Shown here: one piece after another, positions 24,953-34,118 of the stretch | Position numbering within the stretch: position 1 is the stretch's first letter | Layout of the letters: every line of letters begins with the position of its first letter | Program-made: the position numbers and the translations under genes | Source of the DNA: Ktedonobacter robiniae | GTDB lineage: Bacteria; Chloroflexota; Ktedonobacteria; Ktedonobacterales; Ktedonobacteraceae | DNA length: 64,000 nucleotides | Reading direction: 5' to 3' | Assembly: GCF_016587375.1 (NCBI RefSeq) | Contig: NZ_BNJG01000001.1 | Span: 868,001 to 932,000, forward strand | The notes under the pieces: generated by a model | Database searches by the model: none | What the model saw: the letters and a program-made list of their open reading frames with translations, nothing else | What the model was told of the DNA's origin: nothing

Positions 24953-25873
24953 AGGTAGGAACGGGGAGTACTCTACCAGTTGCCAGTGCAGCGGAACAGC
25001 TCCTTTCGTCTCGATGACCTCTTCAATACTAAACTCTACCAGGCGCTCGGCGCCAGCAAAAGCGGCTATGCGTTCTTTCTCCCAGATTACCTGCGCTTTA
25101 CCAGTGAGTTGGAGCGTATCTCCGCTCTTAAAGTCAAGGAAGAGCAAGCCAGTCTGTGGTTCTACGCTGATATTACCCAGAGTCTGGAACATCCTGTTGC
25201 CCGAGTAATCTGGAAACACCAGCCGCGTTGCATTCTCAACCTGTACAAAGCCTGGAGTCCCCCCGCGATGCGAGACATCAGAGCCGCCCTCGCGATGACT
25301 GCTTGCGATAAAGAAAGTATCTGCCCGCTCTATCCATGTGCGTTGCTCACTAGTCAACGCTGCGTTGCAGACTGTCTCTGGAGAAAGCTGCGGTGTAAGA
25401 GGAGCGGGCAATGGGGGCTCATTCGTATTCGCACCTGGCAACACGCGGGCTTGAATGTATTTAGGACAGTTGGAGTAAACCTGTTCCGTGTGTACCACAA
25501 TCTCCCCCTGTACACTTTTTATCCGCCCATTGACCCTCATACGCCTGCGCGTCGCGAAGTCGATCATGATCATTCCAATTGCCCCTCCGATCTGGAGATT
25601 CTTTGAGAGTGGATCAAAAGGGCCAGGAGCCGCGCTGATCTTTACGGTCTGTTCATCGGGTGTCTTAAGGAAGCCAGGCTCTCCAGCGAGTATCGACGCC
25701 CAGACACGCCCTTCGCTATCAGTAGTGCTCAGAACAGCCATACATTGCTCATGCAGAAATGTCTGCGCAATAGGCGGCAACGTGGGGCGAAGGCTTTTGT
25801 TCACGCGAGATGCCCTGGGCGGTACTCCCGCCAGCCCCTGCACCTCAAGCTCTCCTGCATGATAATCCAGCAT
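24950..25873 (-). CDS. Pyridoxamine 5'-phosphate oxidase-like flavin-binding protein (tandem split barrel)
   Basis: 307 residues, ATG start after AAGGAG. Two split-barrel halves are visible: residues about 35-130 (FLHEQCMAVLSTTDSEGRVWASILAGEPGF, key residues only FLHEQ and STTDSEGRVWAS) and about 175-290 (ADTFFIASSHREGG, then GNRMFQTLGNISVEPQTGLLFLDF). Proteins of this layout bind FMN or F420 and are often annotated as PNPOx family; the true substrate is unknown, and it is unlikely to make pyridoxal phosphate itself. It follows a VOC gene by 41 bases in the same operon, divergent from a CGNR-type regulator. Confidence 0.8.
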   Translation of the reverse strand: MLDYHAGELEVQGLAGVPPRASRVNKSLRPTLPPIAQTFLHEQCMAVLSTTDSEGRVWASILAGEPGFLKTPDEQTVKISAAPGPFDPLSKNLQIGGAIGMIMIDFATRRRMRVNGRIKSVQGEIVVHTEQVYSNCPKYIQARVLPGANTNEPPLPAPLTPQLSPETVCNAALTSEQRTWIERADTFFIASSHREGGSDVSHRGGTPGFVQVENATRLVFPDYSGNRMFQTLGNISVEPQTGLLFLDFKSGDTLQLTGKAQVIWEKERIAAFAGAERLVEFSIEEVIETKGAVPLHWQLVEYSPFLP

Positions 25874-25914
25874 ACACTAATCTCCTTCACAGAGGGATGA
25901 CAACAAGGCAAAGA

Positions 25915-26373
25915 CTAAAAGAAGCCGCAGGTAGGAGCTGAGGCCGTAGGGGCTGGGTTCTCACTGGCCCCGCTGGGACTATAGATTTCCAGGCGAATGC
26001 CATCAGGATCAGTGAAGAAGATACCGCCCGAATCTTGCCCCTCGCCATGAGACACAACACTTTCATACAAAAAATGGGCATCAAGACTCTTGAGCCGAGC
26101 CTCGAAGACACGCACTTCCGCAATATCATTGACTTTAAATGAAAGGTGATGAAGACCAGGGCGGTCTTTCGCAAAGGCTCCCCGGCTCTGCTCCCACAGG
26201 GTCAAGACCAGCCGCTGGCCATCGCCGAGAAACGCACAACGACGGCCTGGCTCCTGTGACTCCCAGGTTACAAAGAAGCCAAAGACGGTTTGATAAAAAC
26301 GTTTCGATTGCTCGATATCGCTGACATTAAGTCCAATATGACCCGTCTGAAGTGCCGGGGTAACAGTAGACAT
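25915..26373 (-). CDS. VOC-fold metalloenzyme (glyoxalase/dioxygenase superfamily)
   Basis: 152 residues, ATG start with AGGAGG seven bases upstream. Starts with HIGLNVSDIEQSKRFYQ, where the first His of a metal site is found; LHHLSFKVNDIAEV gives the second region and GIFFTDPDGIRLEIYSP the Glu ligand. This is the pattern of the two-module VOC fold used by glyoxalase I, ring-cleaving dioxygenases and resistance proteins. Substrate cannot be assigned. It is the first gene of a two-gene operon with the flavin-type protein and divergent from the regulator at 26526, suggesting an inducible detoxification or catabolic unit. Confidence 0.88.
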   Translation of the reverse strand: MSTVTPALQTGHIGLNVSDIEQSKRFYQTVFGFFVTWESQEPGRRCAFLGDGQRLVLTLWEQSRGAFAKDRPGLHHLSFKVNDIAEVRVFEARLKSLDAHFLYESVVSHGEGQDSGGIFFTDPDGIRLEIYSPSGASENPAPTASAPTCGFF

Positions 26374-26475
26374 TGCGATTCCTCCTGAAGCAACATGGTA
26401 CGCAAACTTTTAAAAATATCCATGTCTAAATAATGTTTGAGTTGGATAATTTGAGTGTACCCTGAAAAATTGTCC

Positions 26476-26504
26476 TTGTCAATAGTCCAATAGTGTTGGA
26501 TAAT
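26476..26504 (+). promoter_or_regulatory. Promoter and operator of the CGNR-type gene
   Basis: TTGTCA (26476-26481), 17-base spacer, GATAAT (26499-26504). The spacer and -10 contain a palindrome TCCA-ATAGTGT-TGGA (26486-26500), a candidate operator; since the VOC operon diverges 113 bases away, one protein could control both directions. Confidence 0.65.
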
Positions 26505-26525
26505 AGAGCAAGGAGGAAATTGTGT

Positions 26526-27179
26526 ATGCTTGAGGAAAAAGGGAGAACTCAATATGAGACGCCATTTCTCGTTGATGGTGAGAATCTGGCGCTCAGCCTG
26601 GTAAATACAGAGGTCATGACACGCGGGAAACGAGGCGATCTGCTGATGACATCCCAGGATGTGGCTCGCTGGTGGCAAGAGACATGTCAACGCCATCCTG
26701 AATTCGACGAGGTGCGCAGAGAGAGCGAAGAGCCAATTATGTATGATACGGCATTGCTCAATGCCCTCAAAACGTTGCGCGCGGCCCTGCGAGCCATCTT
26801 TAACGCGCTTGTAACAGGAAGCATGCCAGAGAAGGAGGACGTGGCCATCCTCAATGCGATTCTGCGAACGGGCTATACATCGTTGGACCTCACCGAGCAG
26901 GGAGAGTTGGCCCCCAGAACGCACACCACGGATCCCACGCAAGGCTTGATGCTCTTGCCCATTGCCCTTTCGGCCTCGCGCCTCATCAGCCAGGGAGAGA
27001 GAAAACGCCTGCATCACTGTGAGAATGAGCGTTGCATTCTCTTTTTCTATGACACAACAAAAAGCGCGACGCGTCGTTGGTGTAGCCTGGGATGTATGGA
27101 TAGGGCCCGCTCTGCCCAACGCTACCGAGAGGCCAAGCAACAACAAGCAGCAGGCAAAAGAGGAAAAAGGGAGCTTTAG
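26526..27179 (+). CDS. CGNR zinc-finger / ABATE-domain putative transcription regulator (variant motif)
   Basis: 217 residues from the ATG at 26526, which follows AAGGAGG; the frame opens 11 codons earlier inside the promoter. The ABATE-like N-terminal half begins LVDGENLALSLVNTEVMTRG, and the C-terminal finger reads HHCENERCILFFYDTTKSAT then RRWCSLGCMDRARSAQRYRE. Two CxxxxC/CxxxC-type pairs are retained, but the eponymous CGNR is CMDR here. Such proteins are stress-related regulators in actinomycetes and Chloroflexota. Position opposite the VOC operon, with a palindrome in its own promoter, suggests local control and autoregulation. Confidence 0.82.
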   Translation: MLEEKGRTQYETPFLVDGENLALSLVNTEVMTRGKRGDLLMTSQDVARWWQETCQRHPEFDEVRRESEEPIMYDTALLNALKTLRAALRAIFNALVTGSMPEKEDVAILNAILRTGYTSLDLTEQGELAPRTHTTDPTQGLMLLPIALSASRLISQGERKRLHHCENERCILFFYDTTKSATRRWCSLGCMDRARSAQRYREAKQQQAAGKRGKREL

Positions 27180-27579
27180 TAAAGGTATAAAAAATTGCTA
27201 GAGAACCTTTTTATTTTGTGCTGTTTTTTTGTATACTGGAAATACGCACACCCATTATTCATACTGAAATACATTGATACATGAGTACTCACCCCAAAGT
27301 GGGTCCTCATACACATACACCCCTCCGGTGTTGGTAGAGGGTTGAGAGACATATGCATCTTTTCTCTTTTTCGCAGGATTTGCCATACCTGGTTGAGAGG
27401 AGACATCGTCGGGAGCACTGCTTATTCAAGCGCGGCGCGCCCACATGTGATTATAATAAGAGGTAAACAAACACTCCTGATGTGGCAGGCGCCCTGCTTC
27501 ACACCTGTACATGGCAGAAAATGATTGCGCAAGCGTTGCATATGTCCTTCGTCCGCGAGAAGAAAGGAAGTCTAGACCT
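27180..27579. other. Intergenic region before glgP
   Basis: No gene is called. A dyad ATGAG...CACCC-CAAA-GTGGG...CTCAT (27281-27310) could be a hairpin, and TATACT (27233-27238) and TATAAT (27452-27457) are possible -10 boxes without good -35 partners. The glgP promoter is not certain. Confidence 0.4.
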
Positions 27580-30135
27580 GTGAAAGTCTACGGTCGCATA
27601 ACGGTCTTTCCCATTATGCCATCTCGTATCAGTCGCCTCTATGAGTTGGCGTACAATCTCTGGTGGAGCTGGCATCCCGAGGCTCGCGAGCTGTATAGTT
27701 CGCTTGATCCAGAACTCTGGGAACAGGTTGGGCATAATCCGGTACGCTTTTTGAGCGAGGCGGAGCCACAGAAACTAGAGCAAGCCGCCACAAACAGCCA
27801 GTACCTGGAACGCTACGACAGCGTCATCAATGACTTCGATCACTACATGCACCCACGCCAGGACGAGACCTGGTTCTCGCAGAACTATCCACACCTGCAA
27901 GATAAGACAATTGCCTATTTCTCCGCGGAGTTTGGGCTGCATGAGTCACTCCCCATTTACTCCGGTGGCCTGGGTATTCTCTCGGGTGATCACTGTAAAG
28001 AGGCAAGCGACCTGGGTCTGCCATTTGTGGGCGTGGGCTTCCTCTATCCACAAGGATACTTCATCCAACACGTTACTCGCGATGGTGTGCAAGAGGCGCT
28101 CTATGAAAAGCTGCACTTCTCCGAGGCGCCCGCGACCCCCGCGGTTGGGCCTGACGGCAATGAGGTGGTCATCAGCGTTGACCTGCCTGGCAGACGCATC
28201 TATGCCAAGGTTTGGAAGCTCATGGTTGGCCGTGTGCCCCTGTACCTGATGGATACGGACGTCGATCCAAACGCGCCCCATGATCGCGAACTTTCGGCGC
28301 GTCTCTACGCAGGCGATCGCGAGATGCGCATCTCACAGGAGATCGTGCTGGGTATTGGCGGCGTACGCGCCCTCCGCGCCCTGGGCATCTCGCCCGCGGC
28401 CTGGCACCTCAACGAAGGCCATGCCGCCTTCCTCAGCCTGGAGCGCTGTCGTGAACTGGTAGCGCAGGGGCTAACTTTTCATGAGGCGCGCGAGGTCGTT
28501 ACCGCAAACTCGCTCTTTACCACGCATACACCAGTGCCGGCTGGCAATGATACCTTTAACTATGACCTGGTCGATAAGTACTTCAGCTCCTACTGGAGCC
28601 TGCTCAAGCTCAACCGCGACCAGTTTATGGAGGTCGCCCGCGAGGATCACGGCTGGGGCTCGACCTATGGTATGACGGTGCTAGCCCTCAAGCTTACGGG
28701 ACAGCATAATGGCGTCAGTAAGCTACATGGCGCAGTCTCACGCAAGATGTGGCAGTTCCTCTGGCCCGGGCTGGACGTGGACGAGGTACCCATAGACTAT
28801 ATCACCAACGGCGTCCACACCTTCTCCTGGATCGCGCCCGAGATCAACACGCTCTTCCGGCGCTACCTCGATCCCGATTGGGGACGCTACGTCGATGATC
28901 CTGCGTTCTGGGACAAGCGCATCGATATGCTCCCCGATGATGAACTCTGGAAGGTTCACGCTACACGCAAGGAGCTGCTAATCAATTACGCGCGTGAGCG
29001 CCTGAAGCAGCAGCATCTACGCCTGGGCGAAGGCTCACTTCAGATTGACGAGTTCGAGCACTTCCTGGACCCCAACGCCTTTATCATTGGCTTTGCGCGC
29101 CGCTTCGCCACCTATAAGCGCGCGGCGCTCCTCTTCCGCGATATCGAACGCCTCAAGCGCTTGCTCAATAATCCTGAGCGCCCGGTGCAGATTGTCTTCG
29201 CGGGCAAGGCCCATCCCGCGGACGATCCAGGCAAGGCGCTGATTGAGCAGATCTATCGCGCCTCTCGCAGTCCAGAGTTCAAGGGCAAGATCGTCTTCCT
29301 GGAGAACTACGATATCGATATGGCGCGCTACCTGGTGTCGGGCACTGATCTCTGGCTGAACACACCCATTCGCCCCTACGAGGCCAGCGGCACCAGTGGT
29401 CAGAAGGCCGCCCTCAATGGACAGCCCAATTGTAGTATCCTCGATGGCTGGTGGGCCGAGGGCTTTAATGGTGAGAATGGCTGGGCCATTGGCGAGGAGC
29501 GCGAATATCATGACCAGGAGATTCAGGCGGAGGCCGATAGTATTGCCCTCTATCGCCTGCTGGAAGAGGAAGTAGTTCCCTCCTTCTTCGAACGTGGCGA
29601 GTCGGGCGTGCCTCACCGCTGGGTAGGTGCCATGAAAGAGGCTATTCGTACCTGCACACCCCAATACAGCATGCGTCGCATGGTGAAGGAATATACCCAG
29701 CGCTACTATGTTCCAGAAATAGAGCAGAGCGTCCAGGTCGGCGAGAACTCGTATGAAGAGGTACGCGCCCTGGCAACCTGGAAGGAGCGCGTTCAGAAGT
29801 ACTGGGACGGCGTCCAGCTCTATGTCCAGGGCCAGCGCGAGGGGCAGCTCAGCCTGGGTGAAGGCATTATCGTCAAGGCCTGGGTACGCCTCAATAACCT
29901 GGCCCCCGAGGATATCAGCGTTGAGCTGGTCTATGGCGAGACAAGAGACGAACTGGCCATCCCCCAGCACACCATTCCCATGGAGTATAGCAAGCGCGAA
30001 CAAGACGGAGCCTATCGCTTTGAGGCGCATCTGCAACCGGAGGATAGCGGGAGTATTGCCTATAATGTCCGCGTCGTCCCCACCCATCCCCTGCTCAAAG
30101 GCAAGTACGAGATGGGCCTGATTCGCTGGGCCTGA
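27580..30135 (+). CDS. glgP: Alpha-glucan (glycogen/maltodextrin) phosphorylase, short GT35 form
   Basis: 851 residues from GTG at 27580, preferred because AAAGGAAG lies nine bases upstream and homologues begin with this KVYGRITVFP segment; an ATG at 27511 lacks a site. The enzyme releases glucose 1-phosphate from alpha-1,4-glucans. The N-terminal DUF3417 region (LYELAYNLWWSWHPEA) marks the alpha-glucan phosphorylase subfamily; ISAEFGLHESLPIYSGGLGILSG-type sequence follows (here AYFSAEFGLHESLP); pyridoxal-phosphate region EASGTSGQKAALNG and GWWAEGF. The last 100 residues form a beta-sandwich-like extension. The gene is alone on its strand with a terminator at 30166. Confidence 0.93.
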   Translation: MKVYGRITVFPIMPSRISRLYELAYNLWWSWHPEARELYSSLDPELWEQVGHNPVRFLSEAEPQKLEQAATNSQYLERYDSVINDFDHYMHPRQDETWFSQNYPHLQDKTIAYFSAEFGLHESLPIYSGGLGILSGDHCKEASDLGLPFVGVGFLYPQGYFIQHVTRDGVQEALYEKLHFSEAPATPAVGPDGNEVVISVDLPGRRIYAKVWKLMVGRVPLYLMDTDVDPNAPHDRELSARLYAGDREMRISQEIVLGIGGVRALRALGISPAAWHLNEGHAAFLSLERCRELVAQGLTFHEAREVVTANSLFTTHTPVPAGNDTFNYDLVDKYFSSYWSLLKLNRDQFMEVAREDHGWGSTYGMTVLALKLTGQHNGVSKLHGAVSRKMWQFLWPGLDVDEVPIDYITNGVHTFSWIAPEINTLFRRYLDPDWGRYVDDPAFWDKRIDMLPDDELWKVHATRKELLINYARERLKQQHLRLGEGSLQIDEFEHFLDPNAFIIGFARRFATYKRAALLFRDIERLKRLLNNPERPVQIVFAGKAHPADDPGKALIEQIYRASRSPEFKGKIVFLENYDIDMARYLVSGTDLWLNTPIRPYEASGTSGQKAALNGQPNCSILDGWWAEGFNGENGWAIGEEREYHDQEIQAEADSIALYRLLEEEVVPSFFERGESGVPHRWVGAMKEAIRTCTPQYSMRRMVKEYTQRYYVPEIEQSVQVGENSYEEVRALATWKERVQKYWDGVQLYVQGQREGQLSLGEGIIVKAWVRLNNLAPEDISVELVYGETRDELAIPQHTIPMEYSKREQDGAYRFEAHLQPEDSGSIAYNVRVVPTHPLLKGKYEMGLIRWA

Positions 30136-30165
30136 TAGAAGGTCTGCCTCCCAATAAAGTAGAAC

Positions 30166-30206
30166 AAGCGAGAGGCTGTCCACAATGATGTGAGCAGCCT
30201 CTCGCT
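30166..30206. terminator. Terminator between glgP and the gtrA-like gene
   Basis: Perfect 13-bp stem AAGCGAGAGGCTG (30166-30178) and its complement (30194-30206), 15-base loop, then TGCTTATCTTTTTC. Serves glgP. Confidence 0.8.
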
Positions 30207-30328
30207 TGCTTATCTTTTTCTTCTGTTACATAGCATTCATTAGCATATTCCGGTCAACCACATATCCTCCACCCCAGGAGAGAGTTTGTCTTTCGCGTAA
30301 CTTGGTTCTTCTGCTTACAGACTAACGA

Positions 30329-30934
30329 TTAGAGCGTTTTCGCAGTCTTTACATGGCGATAGGTAAACAGATGATGAACAGTAAAGTTGTAGAACAGCAC
30401 AATAATCAGCGCGGAAGCCTGGGCGAACAGCGGCCAGACATGCACCAGGTAAACGAGGCCAAATTGAATCAAGGCGGTCAGCGCGCTGCCACTAATGCAA
30501 GTCAGCTGGAAGCGCAGGCAGCGCTGGAGCCACGAACGTTGGCGACCTCCCGCGACATGCCGGAAGGTAAAGTAGTCATTGGGGACAAAGTTGGCCATGA
30601 TAGAAATTTCGGTCGCACAGAGGAAAGCAACCACCAGATGCACCGTATCCGTTCCTGGCACTGGAACAAAGTGATAAACAATATAATACACAATCAGATT
30701 GACAACTGCCGCGAAACCACCAATAACGACGTAACTGCTCAAACGCTGGAGCATGCCAGCGCGACCGCCGGTTAGGGTATCGACGACATCCAACACACGG
30801 TTCGCAACGCTCCAGGAATAGGGATGGTAGGAACGTGTAGGAACGTCGGTAGGGGTGGCAGGCACTACAGATGCAGCTGGCTCCTCAAGGAGAACCGACT
30901 CTACAGAGACTTCTTCCAGGTTACTTAACGACAT
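30329..30934 (-). CDS. GtrA-family membrane protein
   Basis: 201 residues from the ATG at 30934, which follows GGAGA; the frame opens 12 codons earlier. After a 65-residue cytoplasmic N-terminus, four hydrophobic segments appear: SSYVVIGGFAAVVNLIVYYI, VVAFLCATEISIMANFVPND, a third around LTALIQFGLVYL and a fourth ALIIVLFYNFTVHHLF. The motif NFVPNDYFTFR matches the FxxNxxxTF pattern of GtrA. The family helps move lipid-linked sugars or anchors glycosyltransferases. The neighbours do not tell which pathway, although GT39-type genes lie 5-12 kb away. Confidence 0.85.
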   Translation of the reverse strand: MSLSNLEEVSVESVLLEEPAASVVPATPTDVPTRSYHPYSWSVANRVLDVVDTLTGGRAGMLQRLSSYVVIGGFAAVVNLIVYYIVYHFVPVPGTDTVHLVVAFLCATEISIMANFVPNDYFTFRHVAGGRQRSWLQRCLRFQLTCISGSALTALIQFGLVYLVHVWPLFAQASALIIVLFYNFTVHHLFTYRHVKTAKTL

Positions 30935-31163
30935 ACGTATCTCCAAAAATCTTGCATAGAATCGTTGCACAGGATGTTCTGTTCACGAATGCAAGACGGC
31001 CAATCCTCGACCAAAGTAACACACGAAAGATAGCCCCCCCATGAGTACTACCGGGCGCTGGTGTTCTCCAGAAGCATTTTAAACCTGTGGGATTTTCAGC
31101 GAGGATCAGGAGAATCAAGAAGCCATCTGTAGTGCACTGTTAGCATTACCTTTTATTTCTGAT

Positions 31164-31226
31164 AAGTACTGTGCGCATCCTGACCTGGCTGCCTGCGGCA
31201 GCCAGGTCAGGATGCGCACAGTACTT
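31164..31226. repeat. Perfect hairpin, 30-bp arms, with REP-like motif
   Basis: Arms 31164-31193 and 31197-31226 are exact inverted copies around loop TGC. The REP-like motif in inverse orientation (AGCGAGCGCGCAGGCGCGAG, 31232-31251) follows five bases later and ends just before the stop of the VOC gene at 31255. Probable terminator of that gene and member of the dispersed hairpin family. Confidence 0.88.
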
Positions 31227-31254
31227 CTTTAAGCGAGCGCGCAGGCGCGAGAAA

Positions 31255-31707
31255 TCAGGCTGCTGTCCCAATACAGCGAGCCAGGCAGAGTGAGCGTGCC
31301 TCGGGAAAAGGCTCTAATAGTGCAAACATATTCTCATCAGGATCAGTAAAACGTGCCTCGATTCCATAAAGTTGCCTGGTAGGAACCTGAAGAAAATGCA
31401 CGCCTCGGGCAATCAATTTTTCATAGGTTTCGCCACAATTGTTTGTGGCAAACATCCAAGGGTTGCGCGGATCCATACGCCTCAACACATCCTGCATCCA
31501 GGCTTCATCATGATAAATACCCGGCTTCGCCAGCGCCAGTTGCGGCTTTCGCTGCCCCCTGGGGGCCACAGTTACCAAGCGTAGACCTGGAGCATAGGTA
31601 ATATCCAGGCACTTCTCCAGCCCCATAATATCGGTATAAAACTCAAGCGCGGTATCCTGGTCCTGCACCAGGATAGAAATGAGGGAAAGTGATGTTACTA
31701 GTTGCAT
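31255..31707 (-). CDS. VOC-fold protein
   Basis: 150 residues, ATG start. ISILVQDQDTALEFYTDIMG opens the first module and ARFTDPDENMFALLEPF closes the second, with the usual Glu replaced by a position not fully clear. The usual first His ligand is absent (the segment reads LISILVQD), so metal binding may be lost or altered, as in the bleomycin-resistance-like members that bind ligands without metal. No operon partner; the 3' end lies in the hairpin at 31164. Confidence 0.8.
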   Translation of the reverse strand: MQLVTSLSLISILVQDQDTALEFYTDIMGLEKCLDITYAPGLRLVTVAPRGQRKPQLALAKPGIYHDEAWMQDVLRRMDPRNPWMFATNNCGETYEKLIARGVHFLQVPTRQLYGIEARFTDPDENMFALLEPFPEARSLCLARCIGTAA

Positions 31708-31967
31708 ATGTGATGATCCCTAACCAACCAATGAGCAACCGCTCATAAAACTGCTACAAACCATGCCTACCTTACTATTCTCACGTCGGCCTCTCTATTA
31801 TATAAAACATTTGTTCTAAAAGCAAGAGTAAATAGGCATAGTCTTATTCAGCATCCACGGAGAAAGTGCGGTATAATAGTTGCGAATACTCCCACACATG
31901 TGTAAAGCCAACACTTCAACGAAGAACTCTGTTGCAACTCCGTGTGCTAGAAAGGCAAACAACAAGG
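31708..31967. other. Divergent intergenic region
   Basis: Lies between the VOC and oxidoreductase genes. It must hold promoters for both; AT-rich stretches near 31795-31830 are visible but no pair of hexamers stands out. Confidence 0.3.
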
Positions 31968-32915
31968 ATGAAGGCAGTATGTTTCGCTCGCTATGGTGAG
32001 CCAGAAGTCCTTGAAGTCCAGGAAGTAGCGGATCCAACACCAGCAACCGGCCAGGTACTGATCGAGGTCAAAGCTACGACGGTCAACCGCCTGGATCTCT
32101 TCCAACGTGATGGCAGTCGTCCTGTCCCACACCTGCCCTTTACTCCCGGACTGGAAGCCGCAGGGATCGTGCTCGCGGATACCCATGGCTTCCATGCAGG
32201 AGAGCATGTATTGACCACTCGCGCCGCCGAGGCCACGGGAGGCGGTGGATATGCCTCTAAGATCGTGGTTCCCGCCAACCACCTGGCCCGCCTGCCAGCA
32301 GGGGTGAGCTTCGAAGAGGCCGCCGCCGCTGGCCTCGCCGCCTCAACCGCCTGGGGTAGCCTCTTCGACCTGGGAAAGCTACAAGCCGGTGAGCGGGTCC
32401 TTATCTGGGCAGGCTCCAGCGGCGTTGGAACCGCGGCGATTCAGCTCGCCAAACAGCGGGGGGCCTGGGTCGCCACCACCGCCAGTTCGACGGAACGGGC
32501 AGAGGAACTGCGCAAGCTTGGCGCAGACCTGGTCATCAACCACCAACAGCAGGACGTAGGCGCGGAGCTACAAAAGCTCGGCGGGGTCCAGCTCGTTATA
32601 GAACTAGTCGGCTCAACGTTAAAGCAGAGCATTACAGCATGCGCACCTAATGGGCGTGTCGTCTTGATCGGCAACCTAGGGGGCAAGGAGAGCACCGTCG
32701 ACACACAGACCTGGCGCCTCAAGCGCTTAATGGTCATCGGTGGCGGACAGCTACGTGCCGCGCCACGCGACGAGCAGAATATTCTCCAGCTCATTGCGGA
32801 CAAGGCATTTACCCCATTGATCGCGCGTGTCCTCCCTATTGAACAGGCAGCTCAGGCTCATGCATTGCTTGCCTCAGGCCAGGTGCAAGGGAAAATTGTG
32901 CTGCGACATACGTAG
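31968..32915 (+). CDS. Zinc-independent quinone oxidoreductase-like MDR protein
   Basis: 315 residues from ATG at 31968, where the conserved MDR N-terminus MKAVCFARYGEPEVLEV begins; the frame opens 34 codons earlier without support. GroES-like domain with VNRLDLFQRDG and PGLEAAGIV, then the nucleotide-binding fold with VLIWAGSSGVGTAAIQLA (usual AxxGxxG). The structural- and catalytic-zinc cysteines of true alcohol dehydrogenases are absent, so it is closest to NADPH:quinone reductases. It is followed after 35 bases by an aminotransferase and may share its transcript. Confidence 0.87.
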   Translation: MKAVCFARYGEPEVLEVQEVADPTPATGQVLIEVKATTVNRLDLFQRDGSRPVPHLPFTPGLEAAGIVLADTHGFHAGEHVLTTRAAEATGGGGYASKIVVPANHLARLPAGVSFEEAAAAGLAASTAWGSLFDLGKLQAGERVLIWAGSSGVGTAAIQLAKQRGAWVATTASSTERAEELRKLGADLVINHQQQDVGAELQKLGGVQLVIELVGSTLKQSITACAPNGRVVLIGNLGGKESTVDTQTWRLKRLMVIGGGQLRAAPRDEQNILQLIADKAFTPLIARVLPIEQAAQAHALLASGQVQGKIVLRHT

Positions 32916-32950
32916 TTCGACCTGAAACATGCAAAGGAGTTTGTGAACGC

Positions 32951-34078
32951 ATGCAGAAGACCACTTCGTCCATCAGTAACAATATTTCATTTACACGAGG
33001 CGTGCCCGCGCTCGAGGCCTTGCCAACGACCCTCTTTAGCGAGTGCCTGCAAGCGGTTCTCGCGGGTCCAGACGGAAAAGCTGTGCTCCAGTATGGGCAT
33101 AACGGTGGCTATGTGCCCCTCAAACAATTGCTCGCGGAACAGTATCAGGTAGACATCGACCAGGTACTCATTGGCAATGGCTCGCTACACCTGCAAGATA
33201 TGCTTACCGCTCAACTGGTCCAGCCCGGAGAAGTCGTCTTTACCGAGCAGCCCAGCTATGATAGGGCCATCAAGACCTTTCGCCGTCGTGGCGCCAAAGT
33301 GATCGGTATTCCGCTCGCGCTCGATGGCGTCGATATTACGGCCCTGGAAGAGGCCCTGGCTCGCTATACGCCTCGCTTTATGTATATTGTGCCCGATTTC
33401 CAGAATCCCGCTGGTGTGACGACCTCCCGCGAGAAACGCCAGGCCCTGGCGCAACTGGCGGAGAAGCATGGTTTCTACCTGGTTGAGGATGTGCCTTACC
33501 GCACGTTGCGCTACAGTGGCGAAACGCTGCCACTACTGCGCGAACTCAACCCCGAACGCACCATTACTGTCAGCTCATACAGCAAGCTCATCAGTCCCGG
33601 AATCCGTGTCGGCTATCTCATCGGCCCACGCGATATCGTCAAGCCACTCATCGCGCTGGCCGAAGATACGACTCTCGCCCCGGTGCTTCCTACGCAGGCC
33701 GCTGTACTGGAGTTTCATAAGCGCGGTCACTTCGAGCGCAACCTGGAGAGCCTGAAGCAGCTCTATGCCCCACGTTTGCAGGCGATGATCTCCGCCATCA
33801 AGACCTACCTGCCGGGTATTGACTTTGCTGAGCCCGAGGGTGGTTTCTTTGTCAGCATCACCCTGCCCCAGGAGAGTAACTACCAGCACTTGCTCCAGCG
33901 TGCCAAAGAGCAAGGGCTCTTGCTCACTGATGGGAACGGCTTCTTCGCGGACCACCTGAACGCCCAGGCCAACCAGTCCCATACCGGTGACCGCTTTGTG
34001 CGGCTCCCCTTCTGCGCCCTCACACCTCAAGAGATTGAGGCCGGGATGCAACGCCTCGCCGAATTGGTGCGCGCCTAA
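32951..34078 (+). CDS. Class I/II PLP-dependent aminotransferase (LysN/MocR-like)
   Basis: 375 residues, ATG start about 11 bases after AAGGAG. Fold type I enzyme: LIGNGSLHLQDM near the phosphate-binding loop, MYIVPDFQNPAGVTTS with the conserved NP, and SSYSKLISPGIRVGYLIG with the PLP Lys and the Arg of the cofactor site. The C-terminal FVRLPFCAL contains the substrate-carboxylate Arg. It resembles 2-aminoadipate or valine-pyruvate aminotransferases; the exact substrate is not readable. Clear terminator follows at 34089. Confidence 0.9.
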   Translation: MQKTTSSISNNISFTRGVPALEALPTTLFSECLQAVLAGPDGKAVLQYGHNGGYVPLKQLLAEQYQVDIDQVLIGNGSLHLQDMLTAQLVQPGEVVFTEQPSYDRAIKTFRRRGAKVIGIPLALDGVDITALEEALARYTPRFMYIVPDFQNPAGVTTSREKRQALAQLAEKHGFYLVEDVPYRTLRYSGETLPLLRELNPERTITVSSYSKLISPGIRVGYLIGPRDIVKPLIALAEDTTLAPVLPTQAAVLEFHKRGHFERNLESLKQLYAPRLQAMISAIKTYLPGIDFAEPEGGFFVSITLPQESNYQHLLQRAKEQGLLLTDGNGFFADHLNAQANQSHTGDRFVRLPFCALTPQEIEAGMQRLAELVRA

Positions 34079-34088
34079 GCCAATTTCA

Positions 34089-34118
34089 AGCAGAGGGCCT
34101 GTTCGCAGGCTCTCTGCT
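34089..34118 (+). terminator. Terminator-like hairpin after the aminotransferase
   Basis: AGCAGAGGGCCTG (34089-34101), loop TTCG, CAGGCTCTCTGCT (34106-34118): a 13-bp stem with one G:U pair and a stable UUCG loop, but no T run. Confidence 0.65.

Noticed and set aside
29035..30183. 382-codon minus-strand frame antisense to glgP
   Set aside because: Complete overlap with a well-supported phosphorylase gene; the length reflects high GC at codon position three.
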